From Hydrogenophaga sp. (GTDB taxonomy: Bacteria; Pseudomonadota; Gammaproteobacteria; Burkholderiales; Burkholderiaceae_C), in NCBI GenBank assembly GCA_020047875.1, contig JAIFNE010000206.1, forward strand, positions 1 to 6,440: 6,440 nt of DNA, in the 5' to 3' direction. The position numbers were made by a program, and so were the translations under genes. Each line of letters starts with the position of its first letter. Positions within the stretch are counted from its first letter, which is position 1. Shown piece by piece: positions 1 to 5,505 of this stretch. The notes under the pieces are model-generated. The model saw only the letters and a program-made list of their open reading frames with translations. It searched no databases and was not told where the DNA came from.

Positions 1-78
1 TTCCGCCGCGACCAGAATCTCTGGTTCCGCGTCGCAGAGTCGGCGTTTGACCGCTACATGCAGTCCGCCAAGCTGTAA
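1..78 (+). CDS. C-terminal end of probable TRAP transporter substrate-binding protein (DctP type), partial
   Basis: Frame 1 is open from the first base and ends at TAA (76-78), giving the last 25 residues of a protein whose start lies outside the window. The tail contains aromatic residues (NLWFRV, FDRYM) and ends in SAKL. The assignment rests mainly on position: it lies just upstream of dctQ- and dctM-type genes on the same strand, where TRAP operons usually carry the periplasmic binding protein that captures the substrate and delivers it to the membrane subunits. Too little sequence is present to see ligand-binding residues or to name a substrate. A strong hairpin follows 16 bases after the stop codon. 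Another upstream gene is possible, but the context makes DctP the best reading. Confidence 0.6.
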   Translation, partial: FRRDQNLWFRVAESAFDRYMQSAKL

Positions 79-94
79 TTGCGTGTTTGCACGG

Positions 95-123
95 CAAGAA
101 ACCCCGCTCGGCGGGGTTTCTTG
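95..123 (+). terminator. Perfect hairpin between binding-protein end and dctQ (terminator or attenuator)
   Basis: Arms 95-107 (CAAGAAACCCCGC) and 111-123 are perfectly complementary over 13 bp with a three-base TCG loop. The GC-rich core is flanked by A-rich bases on the left and T-rich bases on the right, partly inside the stem, as in a Rho-independent terminator that could work in both directions. It starts 16 bases after the upstream stop. Because dctQ and dctM follow on the same strand with no clear promoter, it may act as a partial terminator or as a 3'-end stabiliser, leaving more binding-protein mRNA than permease mRNA. That role is inferred. Confidence 0.8.
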
Positions 124-157
124 TTGGTTCCATTCATCGTTTCGCCTCGTTCTTCGT

Positions 158-184
158 GCACCAGCAAGCACTGAATGCTGGTGC
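158..184. repeat. 9-bp inverted repeat upstream of dctQ
   Basis: Arms 158-166 (GCACCAGCA) and 176-184 (TGCTGGTGC) are perfect reverse complements separated by nine bases. No T-run follows, so it is not a typical terminator. It could be a dimeric-regulator operator or a second hairpin in the dctQ leader, about 60 bases before the dctQ start. The function is not established from sequence. Confidence 0.45.
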
Positions 185-244
185 CGTTCCCATCGCTCAC
201 ACTGCGCGTCGTGCCCACAAGGCAGACGATGCCGAAGAACCACC

Positions 245-856
245 ATGACTCCTCTTCTTCAACTGTCCCGGCTGATCGACGCAATAAGCGAACGGCTTGG
301 CAAGCTTGGCATGTGGCTTATCTTGGCCACAACACTGATCAGCGCCACCAATGCCATCGTGCGCAAGGCGTTCGATATCAGTTCCAATGCCTTCCTTGAG
401 ATTCAGTGGTATTTGTTTGCTGCCACCTTTTTGCTGGGTGGCGGATTCGTTTTCTTGCGCAACGCGCACGTGCGCATTGACTTCGTGTCCAGCAAGTTCA
501 GCAACCGCACCCGCAACTGGATCGACATCGTCGGCATCATCGTGTTCATCCTGCCGTTGTGCTACATGATGATCACGCTGGGTTGGCCGCTGTTCGAGCG
601 CGCTTTCAGCAGCGGAGAAATGTCGTCCAACGCCGGTGGCTTGATCCGCTGGCCGGTTTATCTGTTCATTCCCGTGGGCTTTGCGGTGTTGCTGCTGCAA
701 AGCATGAGTGAGTTGATCAAACGGGTCGCTTTTTTGCGGGGCCTCGGTCCCGATGTGCTGGCCCATGCTGGTTCAAGCGAAACCCTGGAACTGGCCAAGG
801 AAATCGCCGAGGCTGAGCAGCAGAAAGCACTGCAGACCAAAACCCACAAGCAGTGA
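245..856 (+). CDS. TRAP transporter small permease subunit (DctQ type)
   Basis: This 203-residue protein is the small integral-membrane subunit of a TRAP transporter, which pairs with the large DctM subunit in the inner membrane. Four hydrophobic segments are visible, at roughly residues 24-44, 50-71, 92-113 and 134-154. The stretch around 51-80 (LEIQWYLF, LGGGFVFLRNAHVRIDF) has the usual DctQ pattern of a conserved glutamate, a glycine-rich helix and a histidine before the membrane boundary. The C-terminus after residue 160 is polar and charged. The start at 245 was chosen because family homology begins nearby; the open frame reaches back to 47, but that extension is cysteine- and arginine-rich and overlaps the preceding gene and hairpin. 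The upstream Shine-Dalgarno match is weak. The dctM start follows 12 bases after the stop, implying one transcript. The substrate is unknown. Confidence 0.88.
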   Translation: MTPLLQLSRLIDAISERLGKLGMWLILATTLISATNAIVRKAFDISSNAFLEIQWYLFAATFLLGGGFVFLRNAHVRIDFVSSKFSNRTRNWIDIVGIIVFILPLCYMMITLGWPLFERAFSSGEMSSNAGGLIRWPVYLFIPVGFAVLLLQSMSELIKRVAFLRGLGPDVLAHAGSSETLELAKEIAEAEQQKALQTKTHKQ

Positions 857-868
857 TCGAGCCCCACC

Positions 869-2632
869 ATGATTGAACTCATTTCCAACAATTTTGTCCC
901 GCTGATGTTTGCGGGCCTGCTGTTTTTCCTGCTGTCGGGTTTCCCGGTGGCATTTGGCCTCGCGGCCACCGGCCTGTTCTTTGGCCTCATCGGCATGGAA
1001 ATTGGGCTGTTTTCCGACACGCTGTTCCAGGCCTTGCCGCTGCGGGTGTTCGGCATCATGCAGAACGACACCCTGCTGGCCATTCCGTTCTTCACGCTGA
1101 TGGGCATCATCCTGGAGCGCAGCCGCATGGCGGAAGACCTGCTGGAAACGGTGGGCCAGGTGTTTGGCCCGATCCGCGGTGGTCTGGCGGTGGCCGTGGT
1201 GCTGGTGGGTGCTTTGCTCGCCGCAACCACCGGTGTGGTGGCGGCTGCCGTGATTTCCATGGGCCTGATTTCGCTGCCCATCATGCTGCGCTACGGCTAC
1301 AACCGCACCATTGCCACCGGCACCATCACCGCCTCGGGCACCCTGGCGCAGGCGCTGCCGCCTTCGCTGGTGCTGATCGTGCTGGCCGACCAGCTCGGTA
1401 AGTCGGTGGGCGACATGTACGCCGGCGCCATGGTTCCTGGTCTGATGCTGGTGGGCTTGTACCTGCTGTTCATCGCAGGCGTGGCCATATTCAAGCCGGC
1501 CTGGGTGCCGCCGCTGCCCCCGGAGGCGCGCATCTACACCGAAACCAACGGGTCCAGCGGCCACCGCTCTTTGCTGGTGCTGTTGGTGGTGTCCGCCGTG
1601 GCTGCTTATGTGTGGTCGCAAAGCCACGAAGCCATCATCAATCCCTTCACTGGGCGCGACGGTGCTGCACCGGGCGATGAGGTCTTCATCTTCTCGGTGG
1701 CCTTGGGTGCCTTCACGGCGCTGGGACTTGCGATCTTTAACCGCGTGACCCGCATGGGGCTGCTTTCCCGTCTGGCGGAGCAAGTCACCTTTGTGCTGAT
1801 CCCACCGCTGATCCTGATCTTCCTGGTGCTGGGCACCATCTTCCTGGGCATTGCCACGCCCACCGAAGGCGGCGCCATGGGTGCATTGGGCGCGCTGATC
1901 ATGGCTGCCTCGCGCCGCCGCCTCAGCATGAACCTGCTGATGCAGGCCATGGAGAACTCGACCAAGCTGACCATCTTTGTGATGTTCATCTTGATCGGTT
2001 CCACCGTGTTTGCTTTTACCTTTAACGCGGCCGACGGCCACATCTGGGTCGAACACCTGTTCGACAAGCTGCCCGGCGGGCAGATGGGCTTCCTGCTGTT
2101 CGTGAACTTGCTGGTGTTCATTCTGGGCATGTTCATCGACTTCTTCGAGATCGCGTTCATCGTGATCCCGATCTTGGCGCCCGTTGCGACGAGTCTGGGT
2201 ATCGACCTGGTCTGGTTCGGCGTGATCATCGCCATGAACCTGCAAACATCGTTCCTCACGCCGCCGTTCGGTTTTGCATTGTTCTATCTGCGCAGTGTGG
2301 CCGCTCGCCAGGACTACAACGATGTGGTGACCAAGAAGCGGATTTCTGCGGTGACCACTGCCCAGATTTATAAGGGATCGATCGCGTTCATCATCTTGCA
2401 GCTCATCATGGTGGCTGTGATCGTGTTGTATCCGGGCCTGGTCATTGACAGCCTGGATGCTGCGGCGGTGGTGGACGAGTCGGCTGTGTCGGACATCTTG
2501 AACAACCTCCCCGGCATGGAGGAGGAGCCTGCCGAGGGTGTGCCGGGCGAGCCGGGTGCTGATGGAGCTGCGAGCGAAGAGATCGACCCGATCAAGGCGC
2601 TGGAAGAGGCGGCCAAAAAAGGCACGCAGTGA
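869..2632 (+). CDS. TRAP transporter large permease subunit (DctM type), extended form
   Basis: This 587-residue polytopic inner-membrane protein is the translocating subunit of a TRAP transporter, using an ion gradient to import a substrate delivered by the periplasmic binding protein. Family signs are the N-terminal SGFPVAFGLAATGL segment (23-36), the AATTGVVAAAVISMG helix (118-132) with PIMLRYGYN after it, the ATPTEGGAMGALGAL motif (329-343), and NLQTSFLTPPFGFALFYLR (457-475). It is clearly longer than the roughly 430 residues common in the family: extra material between about 215 and 305 holds a soluble loop and probably two added helices (about 234-250 and 271-290). The C-terminal tail after about 528 is acidic and Pro/Gly-rich, with many Glu and Asp. 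Long DctM proteins of this type are often labelled mannitol/chloroaromatic or 2-oxoacid transporters, but the substrate cannot be read here. It follows dctQ by 12 bases. Confidence 0.93.
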   Translation: MIELISNNFVPLMFAGLLFFLLSGFPVAFGLAATGLFFGLIGMEIGLFSDTLFQALPLRVFGIMQNDTLLAIPFFTLMGIILERSRMAEDLLETVGQVFGPIRGGLAVAVVLVGALLAATTGVVAAAVISMGLISLPIMLRYGYNRTIATGTITASGTLAQALPPSLVLIVLADQLGKSVGDMYAGAMVPGLMLVGLYLLFIAGVAIFKPAWVPPLPPEARIYTETNGSSGHRSLLVLLVVSAVAAYVWSQSHEAIINPFTGRDGAAPGDEVFIFSVALGAFTALGLAIFNRVTRMGLLSRLAEQVTFVLIPPLILIFLVLGTIFLGIATPTEGGAMGALGALIMAASRRRLSMNLLMQAMENSTKLTIFVMFILIGSTVFAFTFNAADGHIWVEHLFDKLPGGQMGFLLFVNLLVFILGMFIDFFEIAFIVIPILAPVATSLGIDLVWFGVIIAMNLQTSFLTPPFGFALFYLRSVAARQDYNDVVTKKRISAVTTAQIYKGSIAFIILQLIMVAVIVLYPGLVIDSLDAAAVVDESAVSDILNNLPGMEEEPAEGVPGEPGADGAASEEIDPIKALEEAAKKGTQ

Positions 2633-2682
2633 CGGGTGCGGCTGGTCGGGCCGGCCGTGCGCTGGCTGCCTGGGGCTGAGAC

Positions 2683-3132
2683 ATGCAGATCGATCTGCGT
2701 GTGCTTGACCCAAGGCTGGCCGACCAGCTGCCGGCCTACGCCACGGCCGGCAGCGCCGGGCTGGATCTGCGGGCGTGTCTCGACGCGCCGCTGACCCTGG
2801 CGCCCAACGCCTGCCAGCTGGTGCCCACCGGGCTGGCCATTCACCTGGACGACCCGGGTTATGCGGCCCTGATCCTGCCGCGTTCCGGGCTGGGTCACAA
2901 GCACGGCATGGTGCTGGGCAATCTGGTCGGGTTGATCGACAGCGATTACCAGGGCCAGCTCATGGTGAGCGCCTGGAACCGGAGCGACACGCCGTTCACC
3001 ATCGAGCCGATGGAGCGCATTGCGCAGATGGTGATCGTGCCCGTGGTGCAGGCGCAGTTCAGGGTGGTCTCCGAGTTCGGGCAGACCAGCCAGCGCGGCA
3101 GTGGCGGCTACGGATCGACCGGGCGCAGTTGA
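2683..3132 (+). CDS. dut: Deoxyuridine 5'-triphosphate nucleotidohydrolase (dUTPase)
   Basis: Dut hydrolyses dUTP to dUMP and pyrophosphate, keeping uracil out of DNA and supplying dUMP for thymidylate synthesis in the cytoplasm. At 149 residues it has the normal length of the trimeric bacterial enzyme. All five conserved motifs are present: AGSAGLDLRA (22-31), PRSGLGHKHG (66-75), GLIDSDYQG (83-91) with the presumed catalytic Asp86 and the base-stacking Tyr89, ERIAQMVIVP (111-120), and the glycine-rich C-terminal lid RGSGGYGSTG (138-147). Nothing essential is missing, so the enzyme should be active. The ATG at 2683 places the first beta strand normally; the Shine-Dalgarno match is weak. It lies 50 bases after dctM on the same strand with no terminator seen between, so read-through is possible, though no functional link to transport is evident. 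It converges with tolA. Confidence 0.96.
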   Translation: MQIDLRVLDPRLADQLPAYATAGSAGLDLRACLDAPLTLAPNACQLVPTGLAIHLDDPGYAALILPRSGLGHKHGMVLGNLVGLIDSDYQGQLMVSAWNRSDTPFTIEPMERIAQMVIVPVVQAQFRVVSEFGQTSQRGSGGYGSTGRS

Positions 3133-3138
3133 AACATC

Positions 3139-3162
3139 GAGCGCTCGCTTGGCGAGACGCTT
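3139..3162. terminator. Possible hairpin between convergent dut and tolA
   Basis: Seven bases after the dut stop, 3139-3148 can pair with 3152-3162 as a 10-bp stem (one G-U pair, one bulged A at 3157) around a TTG loop. No T-run follows on the + strand; the - strand continues GATGTTTC, slightly T-rich. It could end either dut or tolA transcripts, but it lacks a classic terminator tail. The rest of the 118-bp gap (to 3250) shows only a 10-bp palindrome, GCCGCGCGGC (3239-3248), beside the tolA stop, and no gene. Confidence 0.25.
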
Positions 3163-3250
3163 CCGGACGAAAAGCCGAGAGTTTTGGTAGCGATGTGGCC
3201 GCTTTGTAGCCGCCGTTTCCCAAGTCCGAGGACTCTTCGCCGCGCGGCCC

Positions 3251-4234
3251 TCAGTCTTGCGGGCGCAGCACCACGATCATTGGAGAGGGCACCCGGCCGT
3301 CGGTGTCGCGTGGCAGCGAACCGGTGCGGTCAATCGCGCGCAGCACCGCGCCGTCCCAGGCGGGGTTGCCGCTGCTCTTGAGCAGGCGGCGGCTGGTGAT
3401 GGTGCCGTCGGGCTGCGTGCGCACTTCCACCTCAGCCTGCGGATTGCCCGTGACGGCGTCGGTGAACACCACATTGGGTTTGATGCGGGCCGCCACGCGC
3501 GAGCCGTAGCCTGGCGTGGGGCCGCTGGATCGCTGCGCTGTGCCAGTGGCCTGTGGCCCGCCCGTGGCGCCCGCTTGCCCCATGATGCGGCGCATCTGTT
3601 CGTCGCGCGCCTTGGCGGCAGCGGCTGTCTGCCGCGCCTGTTCCTGCCGGGACTGTTCGGCTTTCTGCTCAGCCAGCTTTTCGGCGGCTTTCTTTTCTGC
3701 CGCCAGTTTGTCGGCCCGTTGTTTCTCGGCCAGCCGCCTGCGCTCAGCCGCCGCCTTGTCTGCTGCGGCCTTGTCAGCGGCTGCTTTTTCGGCCGCCCCT
3801 TTGCGGGCCGCTTCCAGGCGCGCCTGTTCCCGTTGTCGCGCCTCGGCCTGCGCTTTGGCCTGTGCGGTTGCAATGTCCACCTGGCTGGGCGTGGGCGCTG
3901 GCTCAGGCCGGGGTGGTGGAGGCGGCGGAGCGGGCCGCGGTTCTGCCCGGGGTGTCGGGGCAGGGGGCGGAGGTGGCGGGGGCGGTGGTTCCACCGCACG
4001 CGGCGCGGCGGCCTGCGGGGTGCTCGACCAGAGTTCGGCCTCGAACACGGTGGGTGTGGTGTCGCGCTTCCAGCCGACGCCCCAGGTCAGCGCCAGGATC
4101 AGCAGCGCGTGCACCACCAGCGCCAGCCCGAGCGGCGTGCCCCAGCGCCCCGGGGGCGGTGGCAGCAGGTCGGGCCGCTGCGACCCGCTCGGGCGCGGGG
4201 GCAGGGCGGAGGCGCTGAACACCTGGCTGGTCAC
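3251..4234 (-). CDS. tolA: TolA, envelope-spanning protein of the Tol-Pal system
   Basis: TolA is anchored in the inner membrane with TolQ and TolR and reaches across the periplasm to Pal and TolB, using proton-motive force to support outer-membrane constriction and integrity. The 327 residues show a short cytoplasmic Pro-rich N-terminus (1-30), one membrane helix (about 33-55), a periplasmic Pro-rich section (78-117) with runs of nine (83-91) and six (103-108) prolines, an Ala/Lys/Glu/Arg-rich helical stalk (about 122-215, including two AAADK repeats), and a C-terminal TolA/TonB-like domain (about 240-327; RVAARIKPNVVF, WDGAVLRAIDRTG). In the membrane helix His42 is kept but the serines of the E. 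coli SHLS motif are not. The start is GTG at 4234; no in-frame ATG gives a full protein. It begins 15 bases after tolR. A TonB label is possible, but the tolQR neighbours favour TolA. Confidence 0.9.
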   Translation of the reverse strand: MTSQVFSASALPPRPSGSQRPDLLPPPPGRWGTPLGLALVVHALLILALTWGVGWKRDTTPTVFEAELWSSTPQAAAPRAVEPPPPPPPPPAPTPRAEPRPAPPPPPPRPEPAPTPSQVDIATAQAKAQAEARQREQARLEAARKGAAEKAAADKAAADKAAAERRRLAEKQRADKLAAEKKAAEKLAEQKAEQSRQEQARQTAAAAKARDEQMRRIMGQAGATGGPQATGTAQRSSGPTPGYGSRVAARIKPNVVFTDAVTGNPQAEVEVRTQPDGTITSRRLLKSSGNPAWDGAVLRAIDRTGSLPRDTDGRVPSPMIVVLRPQD

Positions 4235-4249
4235 GCTGTCATCCGATCG

Positions 4250-4693
4250 TCAGGGACTGGTTTGCACAGCCAGGCCCACGCGCGCCACGCCAGCGCGCTG
4301 CAAGGTGTCCATCACCTTGACCACGGTTTCGTATTTCACATCCTTGTCGGCGCTGATCACCACCGGTGTGCTTTCGCCCGCCGCCGTGCCGTCGCCTTGC
4401 AAGGCTCGCACGCTGGCTGCCAGCTCGGTGATCGGCAGCGCAGGTGGCTCGCCGCTGGCGTTGCCCAGCTTGACCTGCACCCGTTCGTCGCGGTCAATGA
4501 TGACCTGCACAAACTGGTCGGGCTGCCGCCCGGCCTGCCCGACGCTGGGCAGGGCGATCTGGCTCGGTGTGATGAGCGGTGCGGTCACCATGAAGATGAT
4601 CAGCAGCACCAGCATCACATCGATGAACGGGACCATGTTGATTTCGTTGATGGTGCGCCGGCGTCCGCGGCCGCGTTGAGCAGTCGAGGCCAT
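4250..4693 (-). CDS. tolR: TolR, proton-channel subunit of the Tol-Pal system
   Basis: TolR belongs to the ExbD/TolR family. With TolQ it forms the proton-driven motor that energises TolA in the inner membrane. The 147-residue protein has an Arg-rich cytoplasmic start (RGRGRRR, 7-13), then the family signature INEINMVPFIDVMLVLLIIF (15-34) with membrane Asp25, equivalent to the essential E. coli Asp23. One helix spans about 21-41, and a periplasmic domain fills the rest. The periplasmic VVISADKDVKYETVVKVMD segment (about 111-129) is typical of the family. The ATG at 4693 is preceded by AGGAG at good spacing, the best ribosome-binding site in the cluster. It follows tolQ after 78 bases, a wide gap for these genes, and precedes tolA by 15 bases, fitting one operon. 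Confidence 0.95.
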   Translation of the reverse strand: MASTAQRGRGRRRTINEINMVPFIDVMLVLLIIFMVTAPLITPSQIALPSVGQAGRQPDQFVQVIIDRDERVQVKLGNASGEPPALPITELAASVRALQGDGTAAGESTPVVISADKDVKYETVVKVMDTLQRAGVARVGLAVQTSP

Positions 4694-4694
4694 G

Positions 4695-4775
4695 TCAATG
4701 CTCCTGCGCGAAAAATATTGCGGCCGCTGGTAGCGTGCGGAGTGCCGGGTTCCGGTGGGTCCAGCGCGCCATCAT
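4695..4775 (-). CDS. Possible 26-residue mini-ORF filling the tolQ-tolR gap
   Basis: On the - strand an ATG at 4775-4773 overlaps the tolQ stop as ATGA. The frame runs 26 codons (MMARW at the start, FFAQEH at the end) to a TGA at 4697-4695, one base before the tolR ATG. No family is recognised, and the peptide is too short and polar at its start to be a clear membrane helix. It has no separate Shine-Dalgarno beyond the tolQ end, so translation would need coupling to tolQ termination. A 26-codon stretch without stops is easy to get by chance at this GC content, hence the low confidence; it may simply keep ribosomes moving into tolR, or mean nothing. Confidence 0.2.
   Translation of the reverse strand: MMARWTHRNPALRTLPAAAIFFAQEH
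4701..4705 (-). promoter_or_regulatory. Shine-Dalgarno site of tolR
   Basis: The - strand reads AGGAG, seven bases before the tolR ATG. It is the strongest ribosome-binding match in the window and confirms the tolR start. It lies directly beside one arm (4708-4716) of an inverted repeat whose other arm covers the end of tolQ, so its accessibility could depend on tolQ translation. Confidence 0.75.
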
Positions 4776-4782
4776 TTTTCGC
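4708..4782. repeat. 9-bp inverted repeat bracketing the tolQ-tolR gap
   Basis: GCGAAAAAT at 4708-4716 and ATTTTTCGC at 4774-4782 are perfect reverse complements separated by 57 bases. In the tol mRNA one arm covers the last codons of tolQ up to the first base of its stop, and the other abuts the tolR Shine-Dalgarno. Pairing would loop out the spacer. The stem is partly A/T-rich and the loop is long, so stability is uncertain. Confidence 0.35.
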
Positions 4783-5464
4783 TCGCGCCTTGTTGGCCCA
4801 GATTGCGCTGCAGGATGTTGGAAAACTCTTCCATGAAGGTTTCCATGGCGTTGGCCACGCGATCGATGTCGTGGGCAAAGCGGTTGTAGGCCACCACCGC
4901 CGGGATGGCAGCGAAGAGGCCGATGGCGGTGGCCACCAGCGCCTCGGCAATACCGGGCGCCACGGTCGCCAGGGTCACCTGCGCCAGCGAAGCCAGGCCG
5001 GTGAAGGCATGCATGATGCCCCAGACGGTGCCAAACAGGCCCACATAAGGCGCCACCGAACCCACCGTGCCCAGGAAAGACAGGTTGGTTTCCAGCGCAT
5101 CCAGCTCGCGCTGGAAGCTGGCGCGCATGGCACGGCGCGCGCCGTCCAGCAGGGCGCCGTTGTCGGTGATGCGGCGCTCGCGCAGCTTCTGGTATTCGCG
5201 CATACCGCTCGCAAAAATGCGCTCCATCGGACCGCCGTGGCGCGCGCTCTGGGCTGCCGCCAGATACAGCTCATTCAGGTTGGTGCCAGACCAGAACTCG
5301 CGCTCGAACGCCTCGTTGTGCGCCTGCACCCGGCGAATCGCGAACACCTTGCGGAAGATGGCGGCCCAGCTGATCACCGACATGAGTATCAGCAGCAGCA
5401 CCACGGCTTGCACCACCCAGCTCGCGTCGAGCATCAGTTGAACGATGGAAAGGTCGTGTGTCAT
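4772..5464 (-). CDS. tolQ: TolQ, motor subunit of the Tol-Pal system
   Basis: TolQ is the MotA/TolQ/ExbB-family stator protein that forms an inner-membrane proton channel around the TolR helices and drives TolA. The 230-residue length matches the family. The topology is typical: a first helix at about 15-36, a large cytoplasmic region (about 40-130), then two helices at about 130-153 and 168-195. The second carries SFLGTVGSVAPYVGLFGTVWG (129-149) with Thr147, and the third ATAIGLFAAIPAVVAYN (178-194) with Thr179; both threonines match channel-lining positions in the family. The C-terminus is cytoplasmic and ends in QQGASEK. The ATG at 5464 gives the usual N-terminus, but the upstream region is pyrimidine-rich with no good Shine-Dalgarno. 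It starts 41 bases after ybgC and is separated from tolR by 78 bases, in one apparent operon. Confidence 0.96.
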   Translation of the reverse strand: MTHDLSIVQLMLDASWVVQAVVLLLILMSVISWAAIFRKVFAIRRVQAHNEAFEREFWSGTNLNELYLAAAQSARHGGPMERIFASGMREYQKLRERRITDNGALLDGARRAMRASFQRELDALETNLSFLGTVGSVAPYVGLFGTVWGIMHAFTGLASLAQVTLATVAPGIAEALVATAIGLFAAIPAVVAYNRFAHDIDRVANAMETFMEEFSNILQRNLGQQGASEK

Positions 5465-5505
5465 GGGGCGATCGGATACGAAGAAAAGAGAAAGGTTTCG
5501 TGGTG

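Noticed and set aside
47..244. 66-residue N-terminal extension of the dctQ frame
   Set aside because: It overlaps the preceding gene end and the 95-123 hairpin, is rich in Cys, Arg and Ser, and has no DctQ similarity.
175..399. 74-residue frame starting in the dctQ leader
   Set aside because: It overlaps dctQ out of frame, and its composition looks like a shifted reading of dctQ.
2649..2656. GGCCGGCC palindrome between dctM and dut as an operator
   Set aside because: An 8-base GC palindrome is expected by chance at this base composition, and there is no flanking symmetry.
773..2713. 646-residue open frame on the - strand opposite dctQ and dctM
   Set aside because: Its translation is dominated by His, Gln, Arg and Asp, as expected from the antisense of membrane-protein codons, with no family motif. 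dctQ and dctM on the other strand are clear.
245..3132. Lower GC of the TRAP genes as a sign of horizontal transfer
   Set aside because: Sampled 60-base rows are about 48-53% GC in dctQ/dctM and about 70-73% in dut/tolA, but membrane-helix codons (Phe, Ile, Met) and Ala/Pro/Arg-rich TolA explain much of this. No integrase, tRNA or boundary repeat is seen.
3749..3790. Short tandem repeat in tolA as a mobile or satellite repeat
   Set aside because: It encodes two AAADK units of the TolA helical stalk, a normal feature of this family.
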